DNA of 64,000 nucleotides from Candidatus Latescibacterota bacterium (GTDB lineage: Bacteria > JAAXHH01), in contig JAJEAN010000007.1 of assembly GCA_022822725.1 (NCBI GenBank), positions 1,375,045 through 1,439,044 on the forward strand, written 5' to 3'. Under the pieces are notes generated by a model that made no database searches, had not been told where the DNA came from, and was given only the letters and a program-made list of their open reading frames with translations. This document shows positions 24,700-33,643 of this stretch, piece after piece (position 1 is the first letter of the stretch; the number at the start of each line of letters is the position of its first letter). Both the position numbers and the translations under genes were made by a program.

Positions 24700-26493
24700 A
24701 TGAACGGCAAAAGACCCAATGTCGTCCTGGTTATCACAGACGACCAGGGATACGGCGACCTGGGATGCACGGGGCATCCATGGCTGCAGACGCCCGAGAT
24801 CGACGCCTTTCACGACGATGCGGTCCGCCTCGCCGATTTCCACGTGTCGCCTCTGTGCACGCCGACGCGCGGGGCGCTGATGACCGGCCGGCGGCCCGTA
24901 CGCAACGGCGCCTGGGCGACTTGCTGGGGGCGGTCCATCCTGCGGAAGTCGGAGACTACCATGGCCGATGTCTTCGCCGCCTCGGGATACCGCACCGCCA
25001 TGTTCGGCAAGTGGCACCTGGGCGACAACTACCCCTACCGGCCCCAGGACCGGGGATTCCAGCACGTGGTCGCCCACAAGGGCGGCGGCGTGGGGCAGAC
25101 GCCCGATTTCTGGGGCAACAACTACTTCGACGACACCTATTTCCACAACGGAGAGCCCGTGGAACACGCCGGGTACTGCACCGACGTGTGGTTCGACGAG
25201 GCGATCCGTTTTATCGAGGGGTGCGCGGCCGGTCAGTCTACGGCCGGCCAGTCCGCAGGATCGTCAGCCGGCTCTACGGAGGATGGGAAAGCGCCATTTT
25301 TTGTATATCTTTCCACCAACGCGCCGCACACCCCCTACCTCGTAGCCGAAGATTACGCCCGGCCCTACCGGGGCAACCCGGACGTGCCGGAACCGGCGTT
25401 CTGCGGAATGATCGCGAACATCGATGAGAATTTCGGGCGCCTGCGCAAAAAACTCGCCGAGTTGGGCCTGGAGGAGAACACCATCCTGGTCTTCATGACC
25501 GACAACGGCAGTTCAGGCGGCAGCGAACTCGATGCATCGCAGCATGTTGCCCGTGGGTACAATGCCGGGATGCGGGGCAAAAAAGGCTCCTACTACGACG
25601 GTGGACACCGCGTGCCCTTCCTGATTCGCTGGCCCGGCAGCAGGCTTGAGGGCGGTCGAAACGTCGACGAAATGGCCCTCCATGTCGACATCCTGCCGAC
25701 CTTTATCGAGATGTGCGGATTGAACGTGCCGGATGTGGACTTCGACGGCGAAAGCCTGGCGCCGCTGCTGCAAGGCGAACGGGCCGGCCTGCCGGGCGAC
25801 CGGGTCCATTTCCTGCAGTATCGCCAGGATACCGTGCCTCCGGAGAAATGGACCAGCGCGGTCATGACGCGCCGGTGGCGGCTGGTGCGTGGAGAGGAAC
25901 TGTACGACATCAAGGCCGATCCGGGACAGCGTCGTGACGTGGCCGCCGACCATCCCGCCGAGGTCGAGCGCCTGCGCCGCGCCCACGACGCCTGGTGGGA
26001 CGAGATCTCGCCCGGACTCGAAGCGTACTGTCCCATTGAGTTGGGCAACCCCGCCGAGAATCCCACGCGCCTTTGCGCCATGGACGTGCTCGGAGACGTG
26101 GCCTGGCACCAGACCCACATCGCCCAGGCAAAAAGGAGTACCGGAACCTGGGCCGTCGAGATCGATCGGCCGGGACGTTACCGCTTCTCACTGCGCCGCT
26201 GGCCCACCGAGCGCGAGCTGGCCATCAGCGGCGTGATCCCGCCGGATGAAGCGCGGCGCCTCATCTACGCCCCCGAGGATGGCCGGTCCGAGCCGATTCG
26301 GCCGGTCGAAGCGCGCCTTTCGCTATTCGACGACGAACGGAGCGTATCCCTGCAATCCGGCGACAAAACCGCCGATTTCACCGTTGACGTCAAAAGGACG
26401 GGAACCACGTTCCTGGATGCTTCCTTCATCGACGAGGAAGGCGATATCCAGGGCGCGTACTACGTGGACGTGGAACGGGTAGGTGAGGCATAA
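24700..26493 (+). CDS. Sulfatase (type I formylglycine) with C-terminal extension
   Basis: A 597-residue sulfatase, about 100 residues longer than its neighbour. The ATG at 24700 follows AGGAG. Signatures: VITDDQGYGDLGC with the metal-binding Asp pair, formylglycine motif CTPTR (Cys about 51), GKWHLGDN and MTDNGSSGG. After the sulfatase core (ending around LYDIKADPGQRRDV) comes a 130-residue beta-rich tail from about 455 (WAVEIDRPGRYRFSLRRWP), which resembles an accessory or carbohydrate-recognition module. Codons around 25230-25270 encode a Gly/Ser/Ala-rich duplication (AGQSTAGQSAGSSAGS) inside the core. It is probably co-transcribed with the upstream sulfatase; it converges on the aldolase gene with only 18 bp between stops. 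Confidence 0.92.
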   Translation: MNGKRPNVVLVITDDQGYGDLGCTGHPWLQTPEIDAFHDDAVRLADFHVSPLCTPTRGALMTGRRPVRNGAWATCWGRSILRKSETTMADVFAASGYRTAMFGKWHLGDNYPYRPQDRGFQHVVAHKGGGVGQTPDFWGNNYFDDTYFHNGEPVEHAGYCTDVWFDEAIRFIEGCAAGQSTAGQSAGSSAGSTEDGKAPFFVYLSTNAPHTPYLVAEDYARPYRGNPDVPEPAFCGMIANIDENFGRLRKKLAELGLEENTILVFMTDNGSSGGSELDASQHVARGYNAGMRGKKGSYYDGGHRVPFLIRWPGSRLEGGRNVDEMALHVDILPTFIEMCGLNVPDVDFDGESLAPLLQGERAGLPGDRVHFLQYRQDTVPPEKWTSAVMTRRWRLVRGEELYDIKADPGQRRDVAADHPAEVERLRRAHDAWWDEISPGLEAYCPIELGNPAENPTRLCAMDVLGDVAWHQTHIAQAKRSTGTWAVEIDRPGRYRFSLRRWPTERELAISGVIPPDEARRLIYAPEDGRSEPIRPVEARLSLFDDERSVSLQSGDKTADFTVDVKRTGTTFLDASFIDEEGDIQGAYYVDVERVGEA

Positions 26494-26511
26494 GAGACGC
26501 GAGCGACCGTG

Positions 26512-27462
26512 CTAAGCCGTCCGCCAAGCCGTCCGCGCCCGGTTCAGGCAAAGGGCGTCGGTGAACCGTTCGACCGATGTCTGCAATCCATCGATCAATC
26601 CCTCGTCGAAGGCGGTCAGGCTGGCATCCGTTGAACGGCAGCGCGTCGTGATGGGCAGCCCGATACGTTGCAGGTATCGTTTGCAGGTTACGAGGTACTT
26701 GTTGTTCACGACCGGCGCCAGCGACGTCATCATCCGTTGTACTTCCTCAGCCGTTTCCGGCTGACCGTCATACTCGGCGCACAGCCAGGAAAACAACTCG
26801 GGAAACACGTTGGCGGCGACCGGGGATATGCCGGCTGCGCCGTACCGCAGTCCGTCGAGGCCCGTCTCGAAGTGGGCGTTGTAGACGCCAAGCCGTGTCT
26901 GGCGCGCGGCGTCGATCTTCAGACGGAGCAGGTCGATGTCGCATACGGTATCCTTGTGGTACAGGAACCGGCCGGTGCCGCCGAGATGTCCGAACAGGGC
27001 AGGCGACAGTTTCCGGTGGTATGGGGTCGGGCATTCGTAGAGACCAAGCGGAACCGGGTCTGTCAATTCGAGCAGCCGTTCCATGTTCCGCTTCAGTACC
27101 TCTTCGTCTTCGTTCCGCTCCGCGAGCAGGCAGACGATAATGACCACCGCGTCCACGCCTGTATCGGCCATGCGCCTGACGTAAGCGGCCTGGTCCTCGA
27201 CGGGCCCGCCGAAAGTGCCCGTGGCAACGACGGGCACGCTGCCGCCGGACCGGCTAACGACGCGTCGCGCCACGTCCAGGCGTTCGACGTCGTCCAGGTG
27301 AAACATCTCGCTGGAGCCGCAGACGGCGAAGAGTCCCGCCGATCCCTTTTCGATGTACCAGTCGGTCAGGGCGTCCACGCCCGGCCAGTCGATGGACCCT
27401 TCCTCGTGAAAGGCATTGAGCATCACCGGCCAGAGTCCGCGGGGCAGCGTTTGGTTTGACAT
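26512..27462 (-). CDS. Dihydrodipicolinate synthase/N-acetylneuraminate lyase family protein
   Basis: A 316-residue class I aldolase of the DHDPS family, TIM-barrel fold. LYECPTPYHRKL carries the conserved Tyr (about 136) and FLYHKDT the Schiff-base Lys (about 166). The N-terminal LPRGLWPVMLNAFHEEGSIDW and the CGSSEMFHL segment (in place of the classic GTTGE) point to a 2-keto-3-deoxy sugar acid aldolase or dehydratase-type member, not lysine biosynthesis. The start at ATG 27462 has AGGA 10 bases upstream; upstream in-frame sequence is repeat-derived. It has its own promoter, divergent from the threonine-synthase-like gene. Confidence 0.85.
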   Translation of the reverse strand: MSNQTLPRGLWPVMLNAFHEEGSIDWPGVDALTDWYIEKGSAGLFAVCGSSEMFHLDDVERLDVARRVVSRSGGSVPVVATGTFGGPVEDQAAYVRRMADTGVDAVVIIVCLLAERNEDEEVLKRNMERLLELTDPVPLGLYECPTPYHRKLSPALFGHLGGTGRFLYHKDTVCDIDLLRLKIDAARQTRLGVYNAHFETGLDGLRYGAAGISPVAANVFPELFSWLCAEYDGQPETAEEVQRMMTSLAPVVNNKYLVTCKRYLQRIGLPITTRCRSTDASLTAFDEGLIDGLQTSVERFTDALCLNRARTAWRTA

Positions 27463-27524
27463 GGCGTGGAATCCTGTGGAGATTGGTCGTGGCTGGTCAG
27501 GTCGATACGTGCGAGCGGTCCTGG

Positions 27525-27590
27525 GATCATCGCCTTGCATCGCCGGATCATCGCCTTGCATCGCCGGATCATAGCCTTGCGTCGTCCGCT
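27525..27590 (-). repeat. 21-bp x 3 repeat that duplicates the -10 region
   Basis: Three 21-bp units containing GATCCGGCGATGCAAGGC on the minus strand. The first contains the proposed -10 TATGAT; in the other two the same position reads GATGAT. The repeat therefore forms most of the leader of the aldolase gene. Confidence 0.85.
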
Positions 27591-27597
27591 GTGTCAA
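27568..27597 (-). promoter_or_regulatory. Promoter for the DHDPS-family aldolase
   Basis: Minus strand: -35 TTGACA (27597-27592), 18-bp spacer, -10 TATGAT (27573-27568). The leader to 27462 is about 100 bases. Confidence 0.65.
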
Positions 27598-27667
27598 GGA
27601 TTACCGGGGTGAATAAGCCAGCGGCGTGAGTGTCGAAGATGCATGGGCATGGCGCAAGGTGTAGTCC

Positions 27668-27696
27668 TTTACACCCTCAGGCGCCGAAGGTATATT
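27668..27696 (+). promoter_or_regulatory. Promoter for the threonine-synthase-like/DUF1537-PdxA/SBP transcript
   Basis: -35 TTTACA (27668-27673), 17-bp spacer, -10 TATATT (27691-27696); leader of about 84 bases to ATG 27787. Confidence 0.6.
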
Positions 27697-27786
27697 TGCC
27701 GGTAGTGAACCAGGTGTTGCTTGGGCTTTTCCATCCTTCTGGCGGAATCAGATCCGCGATATTCCCGCAAAAACCGAAAGCGCACC

Positions 27787-29046
27787 ATGTCCGTTCTCGG
27801 CCTCACCTGTACCCGTTGCGGTGCCCAGTATTCCCTGGAACCGATGTTCTTCGGCTGTCCCGCCTGTGCGGCCAAGTCAGAGAGTGGCGCGGCGGCGCTG
27901 ACCGTGGCATACGACTACCAGGCGATCGCGTCCGACCTGAACGTGGAGGACTGGGGCCGGGCCGGTCACGGTATCTGGCGATTCGATGCCCTGCTGCCGT
28001 TGCGGGATAAGGCAGCTCAGATCTCCCTGGGCGAGGGGAACACGGCGTTGATGCGGCCCCGGGCGGTGTGTGAGGCCACCGGTTTATCGAACCTGTACAT
28101 CAAGAACGAGACGACCAATCCCACCTGGGCCTTCAAGGACCGGTTCCACGCGTCATCGGTCTCCATGGCCAGGTCCCTGGGCTACAGCCGGGTCACGGCC
28201 AGTACCACAGGCAATCACGGCGCTTCGGCCGCGGCCTATTGCGCCGCCGCGGAGATGGACTCCTGCATCATCCTCTGCCATCCGGAATCCTCCATGCTGC
28301 AGCGGGACATGATCGCCCTGTACGGCGGCCACGCCTTCGTGCTGGAAGACCGCTTTCAGTACCTGGACACATTGATCCGGGAACATGGTTACTATCCTTC
28401 CACAACGATGACACCCATGCCCACGGGCACGCCCTTCGGCATCGAGGGCTACAAGACCATCGCCTTCGAGATCTTCGTGCAGCTCGGTGGCCGGGTCCCT
28501 GACCGGATGTTCTGCCCCATCGCCGCGGGCGACGCGCTGTACGGTCCGTGGAAGGGATTCAGCGAGTTGCGCGCGCTTAACCTGGTCGATCGGCATCCGG
28601 TCATGCACGGCGTGCAACCGGAGGGATGCAACCCCTACGTGCAATCGTTCCGGCAGGGACGCGGCGACGTAATCGTCCACCCCGATCCGAGTTCCATCGC
28701 CCTTTCCATCCGGGACGACACCGGCGGCCCCCTGGCACTGGGGGCCATCTACGACTCCGGCGGCGACGCCACCGACGTGACCGAGGACGAGATTATCGAG
28801 GCGGTACGTCTGCTCGCGCGAAGCGGTTACCTGGTCGAACCGTCATCGGCGGCGTCCGTTGCCGGGGCGATCAAGGCCGCCCGGGCGGGTCGGCTCACCT
28901 CGAATGATACGGTCGTGTGCCTGGTCACCGGATCGGGCGCCAAGTGGCCGGAAGTCATGGCTGAACTGGCAGACCGCGATGCGCCCGTCGAACCCTCCTG
29001 GGACGAGATCAAGGCGCGGACCGGTCTCGTCGGCGATACGTCCTGA
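27787..29046 (+). CDS. Threonine synthase-like PLP-dependent lyase with zinc ribbon
   Basis: A 419-residue fold-type II PLP enzyme. An N-terminal zinc ribbon (CTRCG at about 8-12 and CPACA at about 28-32) precedes the catalytic domain. SLGEGNTAL, KNETTNPTWAFKDRFHA with the PLP lysine, and TTGNHGASAAAYCA are typical of threonine synthase and related beta-lyases. The threonine-synthase SFKDR is here AFKDR, so the substrate may differ. ATG 27787 sits where homology begins. It is followed 10 bp later by the DUF1537-PdxA fusion. Because that fusion probably handles D-threonate-type four-carbon acids, a role in breakdown of hydroxy-amino acids is possible (inference). Confidence 0.85.
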   Translation: MSVLGLTCTRCGAQYSLEPMFFGCPACAAKSESGAAALTVAYDYQAIASDLNVEDWGRAGHGIWRFDALLPLRDKAAQISLGEGNTALMRPRAVCEATGLSNLYIKNETTNPTWAFKDRFHASSVSMARSLGYSRVTASTTGNHGASAAAYCAAAEMDSCIILCHPESSMLQRDMIALYGGHAFVLEDRFQYLDTLIREHGYYPSTTMTPMPTGTPFGIEGYKTIAFEIFVQLGGRVPDRMFCPIAAGDALYGPWKGFSELRALNLVDRHPVMHGVQPEGCNPYVQSFRQGRGDVIVHPDPSSIALSIRDDTGGPLALGAIYDSGGDATDVTEDEIIEAVRLLARSGYLVEPSSAASVAGAIKAARAGRLTSNDTVVCLVTGSGAKWPEVMAELADRDAPVEPSWDEIKARTGLVGDTS

Positions 29047-29056
29047 AAGTAACACC

Positions 29057-31840
29057 ATGACCACGCCCATGTACATGCTCGCCGACGACCTCGCCGGCGC
29101 TCACGACGTGGCGGTTCCCTTCGTGAAACGGGATTTCGCCGTGGCCGTGCTGTCCGACCCCGATCGGCTGGATCGGTTCGATGAAGCGGACCTGGTCGTG
29201 CTGAACACAGGCACCCGGTCCTGCACCGAGTCGGAAGCCGCGGCGCGTGTCGGCGCGGCCTGCGAAGCGATACGGGCCCGGTCGGGAACGTTGATTTACA
29301 AGAAGATCGACTCGACGCTCAGGGGAAACGTAGGCTTCGAAATCGACCTCGTCGGCGACATGATGGACTTCGGCCTGGTGATATGCGCACCGGCTTATCC
29401 TGAAATGGAACGGACGACGGTGGGCGGCTATCAACTGCTTCACGGCATGCCGGTACGCGGCCAGGACCTGGCGGAACCCGACATCCCGCCGCAACACGCC
29501 TTCATCCCGGATCTCCTGGGCACTGGTATTGGTAAATTGAGGGCCCGCATCGATCTGAAAACCGTCCACGGCGGTTCGGTGGCAATTAGAAGGGCGATTG
29601 ACGACATCGAGACTGCACCTGGGACCACCTTGGTGGTGGATATGGTGGATCCAATGAGATGGGATGGGTTGCTGGACGCGGTATTAGAGGACCCTGCGGC
29701 GTTTGTGGACAGGCGATCTTCAGCGTTTGTGGACAGGCGGTCTTCAGCGCCTGCGGCGGCTTCTACGCTGCTTTGCGGTTCCAGCGGACTGGCCGGCGCA
29801 CTCGCGGAAAGGTTGTCGGTCTCCTGGAAGCCGCGGGCCTCCCTGTCCCGGTCACCGCGGACATCATCCGGCAAGCCGCAAGCCGTCTCATCCTCACCGC
29901 CACTGAAGGACGGCCCCGTGCTCGTTGTCGCATGCAGTCTGCATGACACGACGGCCCGCCAGGTCGAGGAAATCAATAACCGGAACTCTTCGACCGCCTG
30001 TCACTTCGATCCCCTGTCGATCGTAGACGAACAGTGCCGGGACGACGAGGTGGATCGACTGGAAGCTTTCGTTGCGAAAGCCCTGGCTAACGGGCAGAAC
30101 GCGGTCGTAACCCCCCTGCGCCCGGACCTTACGGACCGTACGGAGCGGCAGGCGTGGATCGGCAAACTGGTGAAGAATGCCGATGGCCGCGATCCGGCGT
30201 CGGTGGTCATTGAGAACCTGGGCGAAGTCACCCGCAGGCTGTTCGCGGAGGCGAGCCCTGGGGGTCTCGTGCTAACGGGTGGAGAGACCGCCGGCCGCAT
30301 CTTTCACGAATTGCATGCTGATGGCGCCTGGATATGCGAGGAAATCGACGCAGGTATCGGCCGGGCCGCAGTCGCGGGAGGGCCCCATGACGGCATGGGT
30401 CTGGTCATCAAGCCCGGATCCTTCGGCAATGACCAAACGCTGGTAAAGGCCATGGAACGTCTCTCCGCGCGCGCGGTCGACAACGCGTACGGCGACACTG
30501 AGGCCGGCGATTCCGAGGCCGGCAATACCACGAAAGGCGACACCCCGGATGGCACCACCGGGTCCGATGGTAAGCGGACATTCGGCAACCGTAAAGGTAC
30601 CGATATAGATGAACGCCCGGTCATCGGGATCACCCTGGGCGATCCGAACGGCGTGGGACCGGAGGTGATCGTAAAGTTCCTGTCGCAGGAATGGGTCTAC
30701 GAACTTTGTCGCCCGTTGGTCATCGGACATGATGAAGTCATCCGCCGTGCGCTGCCGCTGATCCGTTCCGCCGATTCCGGCGATGGCGACGACGGCGCTG
30801 ACGATGGCCAAGGAGGCGACAACGGCCGGAAGGGCGACGGCCGGAAAGGCGACGGTCGGAAAGGCGACGGCCGGGGCGGCGGCCGGAAAGGCGACGGCCG
30901 GGGCGGCGGCGAAGGCCAGGGCAGCGACAACGGCCAGGGCAGCCCGATTCCAGGTCCATGCCTGGTGATCCACCGGGTCGACCGGCCCGATGCCGGCCGG
31001 TACCGCTTCGGCACGGTGGACGTCATGAACGCGGCGGACGTCGAAACCACCAGGTTAAGGCTGGGGCAGGTGCAGTCCGAAGCCGGGCACCTCGCAGTGG
31101 AATCCGTGAAGCGGGCCGCTCGCATGGCCATGGACGGCGACATCGCCGCCATCGTCACCGCGCCGATCAACAAGGAAGCCATGGGCCATGCCGGGTACGC
31201 CTACGTCGGCCACACCGAGTTGCTGGCCGAGATTACCGGAACGAAGCGATTCCGGCTCGCGCTGGCTTTCGACGGGATCCTGGTCTCCCACGCGACGACC
31301 CACGTTTCCCTGCGTGACGCCATCGACCGCCTGTCCGAAGAAGAGATCCTCATCACCGTGGACCTGGTCGGCAACGCACTGGCCGGCATGGGCGTGGCGG
31401 CGCCACGGATCGCCGTCTGCGGACTGAATCCCCATGCGGGCGAGGGCGGTCTCTTTGGAGACGAGGAGATCCGTATCATCGCGCCCGCTGTTGAAAAAGC
31501 GCGTGAGAAATCCGGCGCCCGGGGTTGGCGGATCACGGGTCCCCTGCCGCCGGACACCGTGTTCATGCGGGCCCGGAAGGGCGACTTCGACGGGATCATC
31601 GGCATGTATCACGACCAGGGACACATCCCGGTCAAGGCCATCGCTTTCGACCGCACCGTGAACGTGACCCTCGGACTGCCGATCATCCGAACCTCCGTGG
31701 ATCACGGCACCGCTTTCGACATCGCGGGCAGGGGCATTGCCGACGCGGGCAACCTCGGCGAGGCGCTTCGGATGGCCGTTTCACTTGTCGGGGAGCAGTG
31801 GTCCATCGGCGGCGCACAAGGAGCACAGACCGTATCATGA
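29057..31840 (+). CDS. Fused four-carbon acid sugar kinase (DUF1537/OtnK-DtnK type) and PdxA-type dehydrogenase
   Basis: A 927-residue fusion. Residues 1 to about 440 match the DUF1537 kinases, which phosphorylate D-threonate or erythronate: MYMLADDLAGAHDVA at the N-terminus, KKIDSTLRGN (about 85), CGSSGLAGALA and GGETAGRIF (about 410) for nucleotide binding. After a Thr/Gly/Asp linker (about 475-515), residues 520-927 are a PdxA dehydrogenase: GITLGDPNGVGPE, TAPINKEA, YVGHTELLAE, LNPHAGEGG and MYHDQGHIPVKAIAFD. In D-threonate catabolism such kinase and PdxA2 proteins act in sequence, giving dihydroxyacetone phosphate and CO2. A low-complexity insert splits the PdxA domain at about 574-632. 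A 24-bp duplication at about 29700 repeats AFVDRRSS. Confidence 0.87.
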   Translation: MTTPMYMLADDLAGAHDVAVPFVKRDFAVAVLSDPDRLDRFDEADLVVLNTGTRSCTESEAAARVGAACEAIRARSGTLIYKKIDSTLRGNVGFEIDLVGDMMDFGLVICAPAYPEMERTTVGGYQLLHGMPVRGQDLAEPDIPPQHAFIPDLLGTGIGKLRARIDLKTVHGGSVAIRRAIDDIETAPGTTLVVDMVDPMRWDGLLDAVLEDPAAFVDRRSSAFVDRRSSAPAAASTLLCGSSGLAGALAERLSVSWKPRASLSRSPRTSSGKPQAVSSSPPLKDGPVLVVACSLHDTTARQVEEINNRNSSTACHFDPLSIVDEQCRDDEVDRLEAFVAKALANGQNAVVTPLRPDLTDRTERQAWIGKLVKNADGRDPASVVIENLGEVTRRLFAEASPGGLVLTGGETAGRIFHELHADGAWICEEIDAGIGRAAVAGGPHDGMGLVIKPGSFGNDQTLVKAMERLSARAVDNAYGDTEAGDSEAGNTTKGDTPDGTTGSDGKRTFGNRKGTDIDERPVIGITLGDPNGVGPEVIVKFLSQEWVYELCRPLVIGHDEVIRRALPLIRSADSGDGDDGADDGQGGDNGRKGDGRKGDGRKGDGRGGGRKGDGRGGGEGQGSDNGQGSPIPGPCLVIHRVDRPDAGRYRFGTVDVMNAADVETTRLRLGQVQSEAGHLAVESVKRAARMAMDGDIAAIVTAPINKEAMGHAGYAYVGHTELLAEITGTKRFRLALAFDGILVSHATTHVSLRDAIDRLSEEEILITVDLVGNALAGMGVAAPRIAVCGLNPHAGEGGLFGDEEIRIIAPAVEKAREKSGARGWRITGPLPPDTVFMRARKGDFDGIIGMYHDQGHIPVKAIAFDRTVNVTLGLPIIRTSVDHGTAFDIAGRGIADAGNLGEALRMAVSLVGEQWSIGGAQGAQTVS
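30786..30945 (+). repeat. Low-complexity 15-bp repeat tract inside the PdxA domain
   Basis: Units of about 15 bp (GGCCGGAAAGGCGAC and variants) encode a Gly/Asp/Arg/Lys chain of the GRKGD type, with more than ten repeats or partial repeats. It is in frame and interrupts a surface loop of PdxA between the strand ending at LIRSADSG and PIPGPCLVI. Confidence 0.85.
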
Positions 31841-33549
31841 AGTCTAAACTGCGACTTGCAGGAAGATCGGCGGGCCGGTGTTACCGGTCCTTCCTGGCAG
31901 CCATCCTGCTGGGATGCGCGGGCATGCTGCTGGCCGAAGCCCTCCAGCCGACTTCACAGGAAACCGATCCCGTCTACAACTCCATCGGCAAGCTTCTGCC
32001 GCCCGATGCGGCGCCGCTGGAGTTCCAGACCTACCGGTTCATGCGGGACGAACCCCGCAGCCTGGACGTCAGCGTCAACCTCTACGTGGGGCAGTGGAAC
32101 GAGTTCCTCTTCGAGACCCTGGTCGCCAAGGACGAAAACGGCGACCTCATCCCGGCGGCGGCCGATCGCTGGGAGATCTCCCCCGACGGCAAGACCTGGA
32201 CCTTCTATCTGCGCGAGACGGGGAGGTGGAGCGACGGCCGGCCCGTCACCGCCCACGACTTCGTCTATACGTTCCGCAGGTCCCTCTCCTACGAGACGGC
32301 CAACCCGTACGCCGCGTTCTACAGCGACATCGTGGGCGCGAAGTCCTACAGCCAGACCCCGAACGCCGACCCGGAAATGCTGGGCGTCAGGGCCGTTGAC
32401 GACTATACGCTGACCTTCGAAACCACCCACCCGGCGCCTTACCTGGGACTCATTCTCTCCGTCCCCACCTCCATGCCGGTGCCCCGGTGGCAGGTGGAGA
32501 AGCACGGACCCCGGTGGACCGAGGAAGGGAACTGCGTGACCAATTCGAGCTACAGGCTGACGGAATGGAAGCACGGCAGCCATATGAACTTCGAGCTCAA
32601 TCCCTATTACGACGGCCCCATCAAAGGATACGTGGAGAAGATCCACCGCGTCTTCCGCCACCCGTCAACGGCCAACCTGCTCCCTTACGAGAACGACGAG
32701 GTGGGATTCGCCGAGGTACAGGCCAACGAGTTGATACGCGTGCAGCGCGATGCGGAGCTGAGCTCGGAACTCGTCTCCAACCCGACCGACGGCACGTGGT
32801 ACGTCTTCTTCAATACGCGGAATCCGCCCTTTGACGATGCCCGGGTCCGGCGCGCCGTCGCCCGGGCCATCGACCGGGAAACGATCTGCCGCGTAGTCCT
32901 GCACGGCGCCGCCGTTCCCGCCTTCTCCATGCTGCCGGTCACCTTCGACGCCCACGGTGATTACCGCGAATCCCAGGCATTCGACCCGGCCCGGGCGCGT
33001 CAACTCCTGGCCGAGGCAGGATATCCCGGCGGACGCGGATTCCCGGTGGTGGAGATGTGGCTGAGGCAACCGAGACCGGATATCCGGATGGTCGCCGAGG
33101 TGATCCAGGGCATGCTGCGGGAGCACCTGGGCATCGGCATCACGTTCCGCAGCGCCGATTACCCGGTATTCACCAACTACATGTTCAACTGGAACATCAA
33201 CCTGGGGATGGTACCCTTCTTCGGAGACTACCGGGATCCCAAGAACATGCTGGACATGATCTGGCGCCCCGGAACCCGCGGTCGCAGCCGCCACGATTTC
33301 GAACACGCGGAATTCGAGGCGTTGCTGGATGCGGCGGACCAGGAACTGGATCCTGGAAGACGGACGGAGATCATCCGCCGGGCCGAGCGTATCCTGGTCG
33401 AGGAAGCGGGGGCCGCCTTCGTCTTCCATCCCATGGCGAACCATCTCTTCAAGCCATGGCTCAGGGGACTCAAGACCAACCGATTCGGCGGCAAGACCGT
33501 GATCTTCACGGATCTCTATATCGGCGCGGATTTTCCCGGTGCGAGGTAG
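31837..33549 (+). CDS. ABC-type peptide/oligopeptide solute-binding lipoprotein (SBP_bac_5)
   Basis: A 570-residue family 5 extracellular solute-binding protein, OppA-like. The ATG overlaps the upstream TGA (ATGA), with AAGGAG 13 bases upstream. The signal segment SFLAAILLGCAGMLLAEA has a plausible lipobox (LLGC, Cys about 28), so it is likely anchored in a membrane. Family landmarks: LVAKDENGDLIPAAADRWEISPDGKTW-type opening (start LVAKDENG), GRWSDGRPVTAHDFVYTFRR, AVARAIDRETIC and ARQLLAEAGYPGG. No permease or ATPase genes follow, so the transporter is elsewhere or this is an orphan binding protein. Coupling to the kinase-dehydrogenase suggests uptake of a related substrate. Confidence 0.88.
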   Translation: MKSKLRLAGRSAGRCYRSFLAAILLGCAGMLLAEALQPTSQETDPVYNSIGKLLPPDAAPLEFQTYRFMRDEPRSLDVSVNLYVGQWNEFLFETLVAKDENGDLIPAAADRWEISPDGKTWTFYLRETGRWSDGRPVTAHDFVYTFRRSLSYETANPYAAFYSDIVGAKSYSQTPNADPEMLGVRAVDDYTLTFETTHPAPYLGLILSVPTSMPVPRWQVEKHGPRWTEEGNCVTNSSYRLTEWKHGSHMNFELNPYYDGPIKGYVEKIHRVFRHPSTANLLPYENDEVGFAEVQANELIRVQRDAELSSELVSNPTDGTWYVFFNTRNPPFDDARVRRAVARAIDRETICRVVLHGAAVPAFSMLPVTFDAHGDYRESQAFDPARARQLLAEAGYPGGRGFPVVEMWLRQPRPDIRMVAEVIQGMLREHLGIGITFRSADYPVFTNYMFNWNINLGMVPFFGDYRDPKNMLDMIWRPGTRGRSRHDFEHAEFEALLDAADQELDPGRRTEIIRRAERILVEEAGAAFVFHPMANHLFKPWLRGLKTNRFGGKTVIFTDLYIGADFPGAR

Positions 33550-33580
33550 GAATTCGGGGCGGGACGGCACAAGACCGGCG

Positions 33581-33602
33581 GAGCGTCCCGCGGGGGACGC
33601 TC
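33581..33602. terminator. Candidate terminator hairpin between convergent genes
   Basis: GAGCGTCCC (33581-33589) and GGGACGCTC (33594-33602) form a perfect 9-bp stem with tetraloop GCGG, between the solute-binding protein stop and the COX24-like gene on the other strand. No T-run follows on either strand. Confidence 0.5.
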
Positions 33603-33643
33603 GACGCCTTCAGAGGCCCTTAAGGCCCCCGGTTTGCCTACGG

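Noticed and set aside
27463-27597. N-terminal extension of the DHDPS-family aldolase
   Set aside because: It is encoded by the 21-bp leader repeat (PAMQGDDPAMQGDD) and lies across the promoter; family homology begins after ATG 27462.
30786-30945. Possible CRISPR-like array from 15-bp repeats
   Set aside because: The units are contiguous, in frame and without spacers; they encode a Gly/Arg/Lys/Asp tract inside PdxA.
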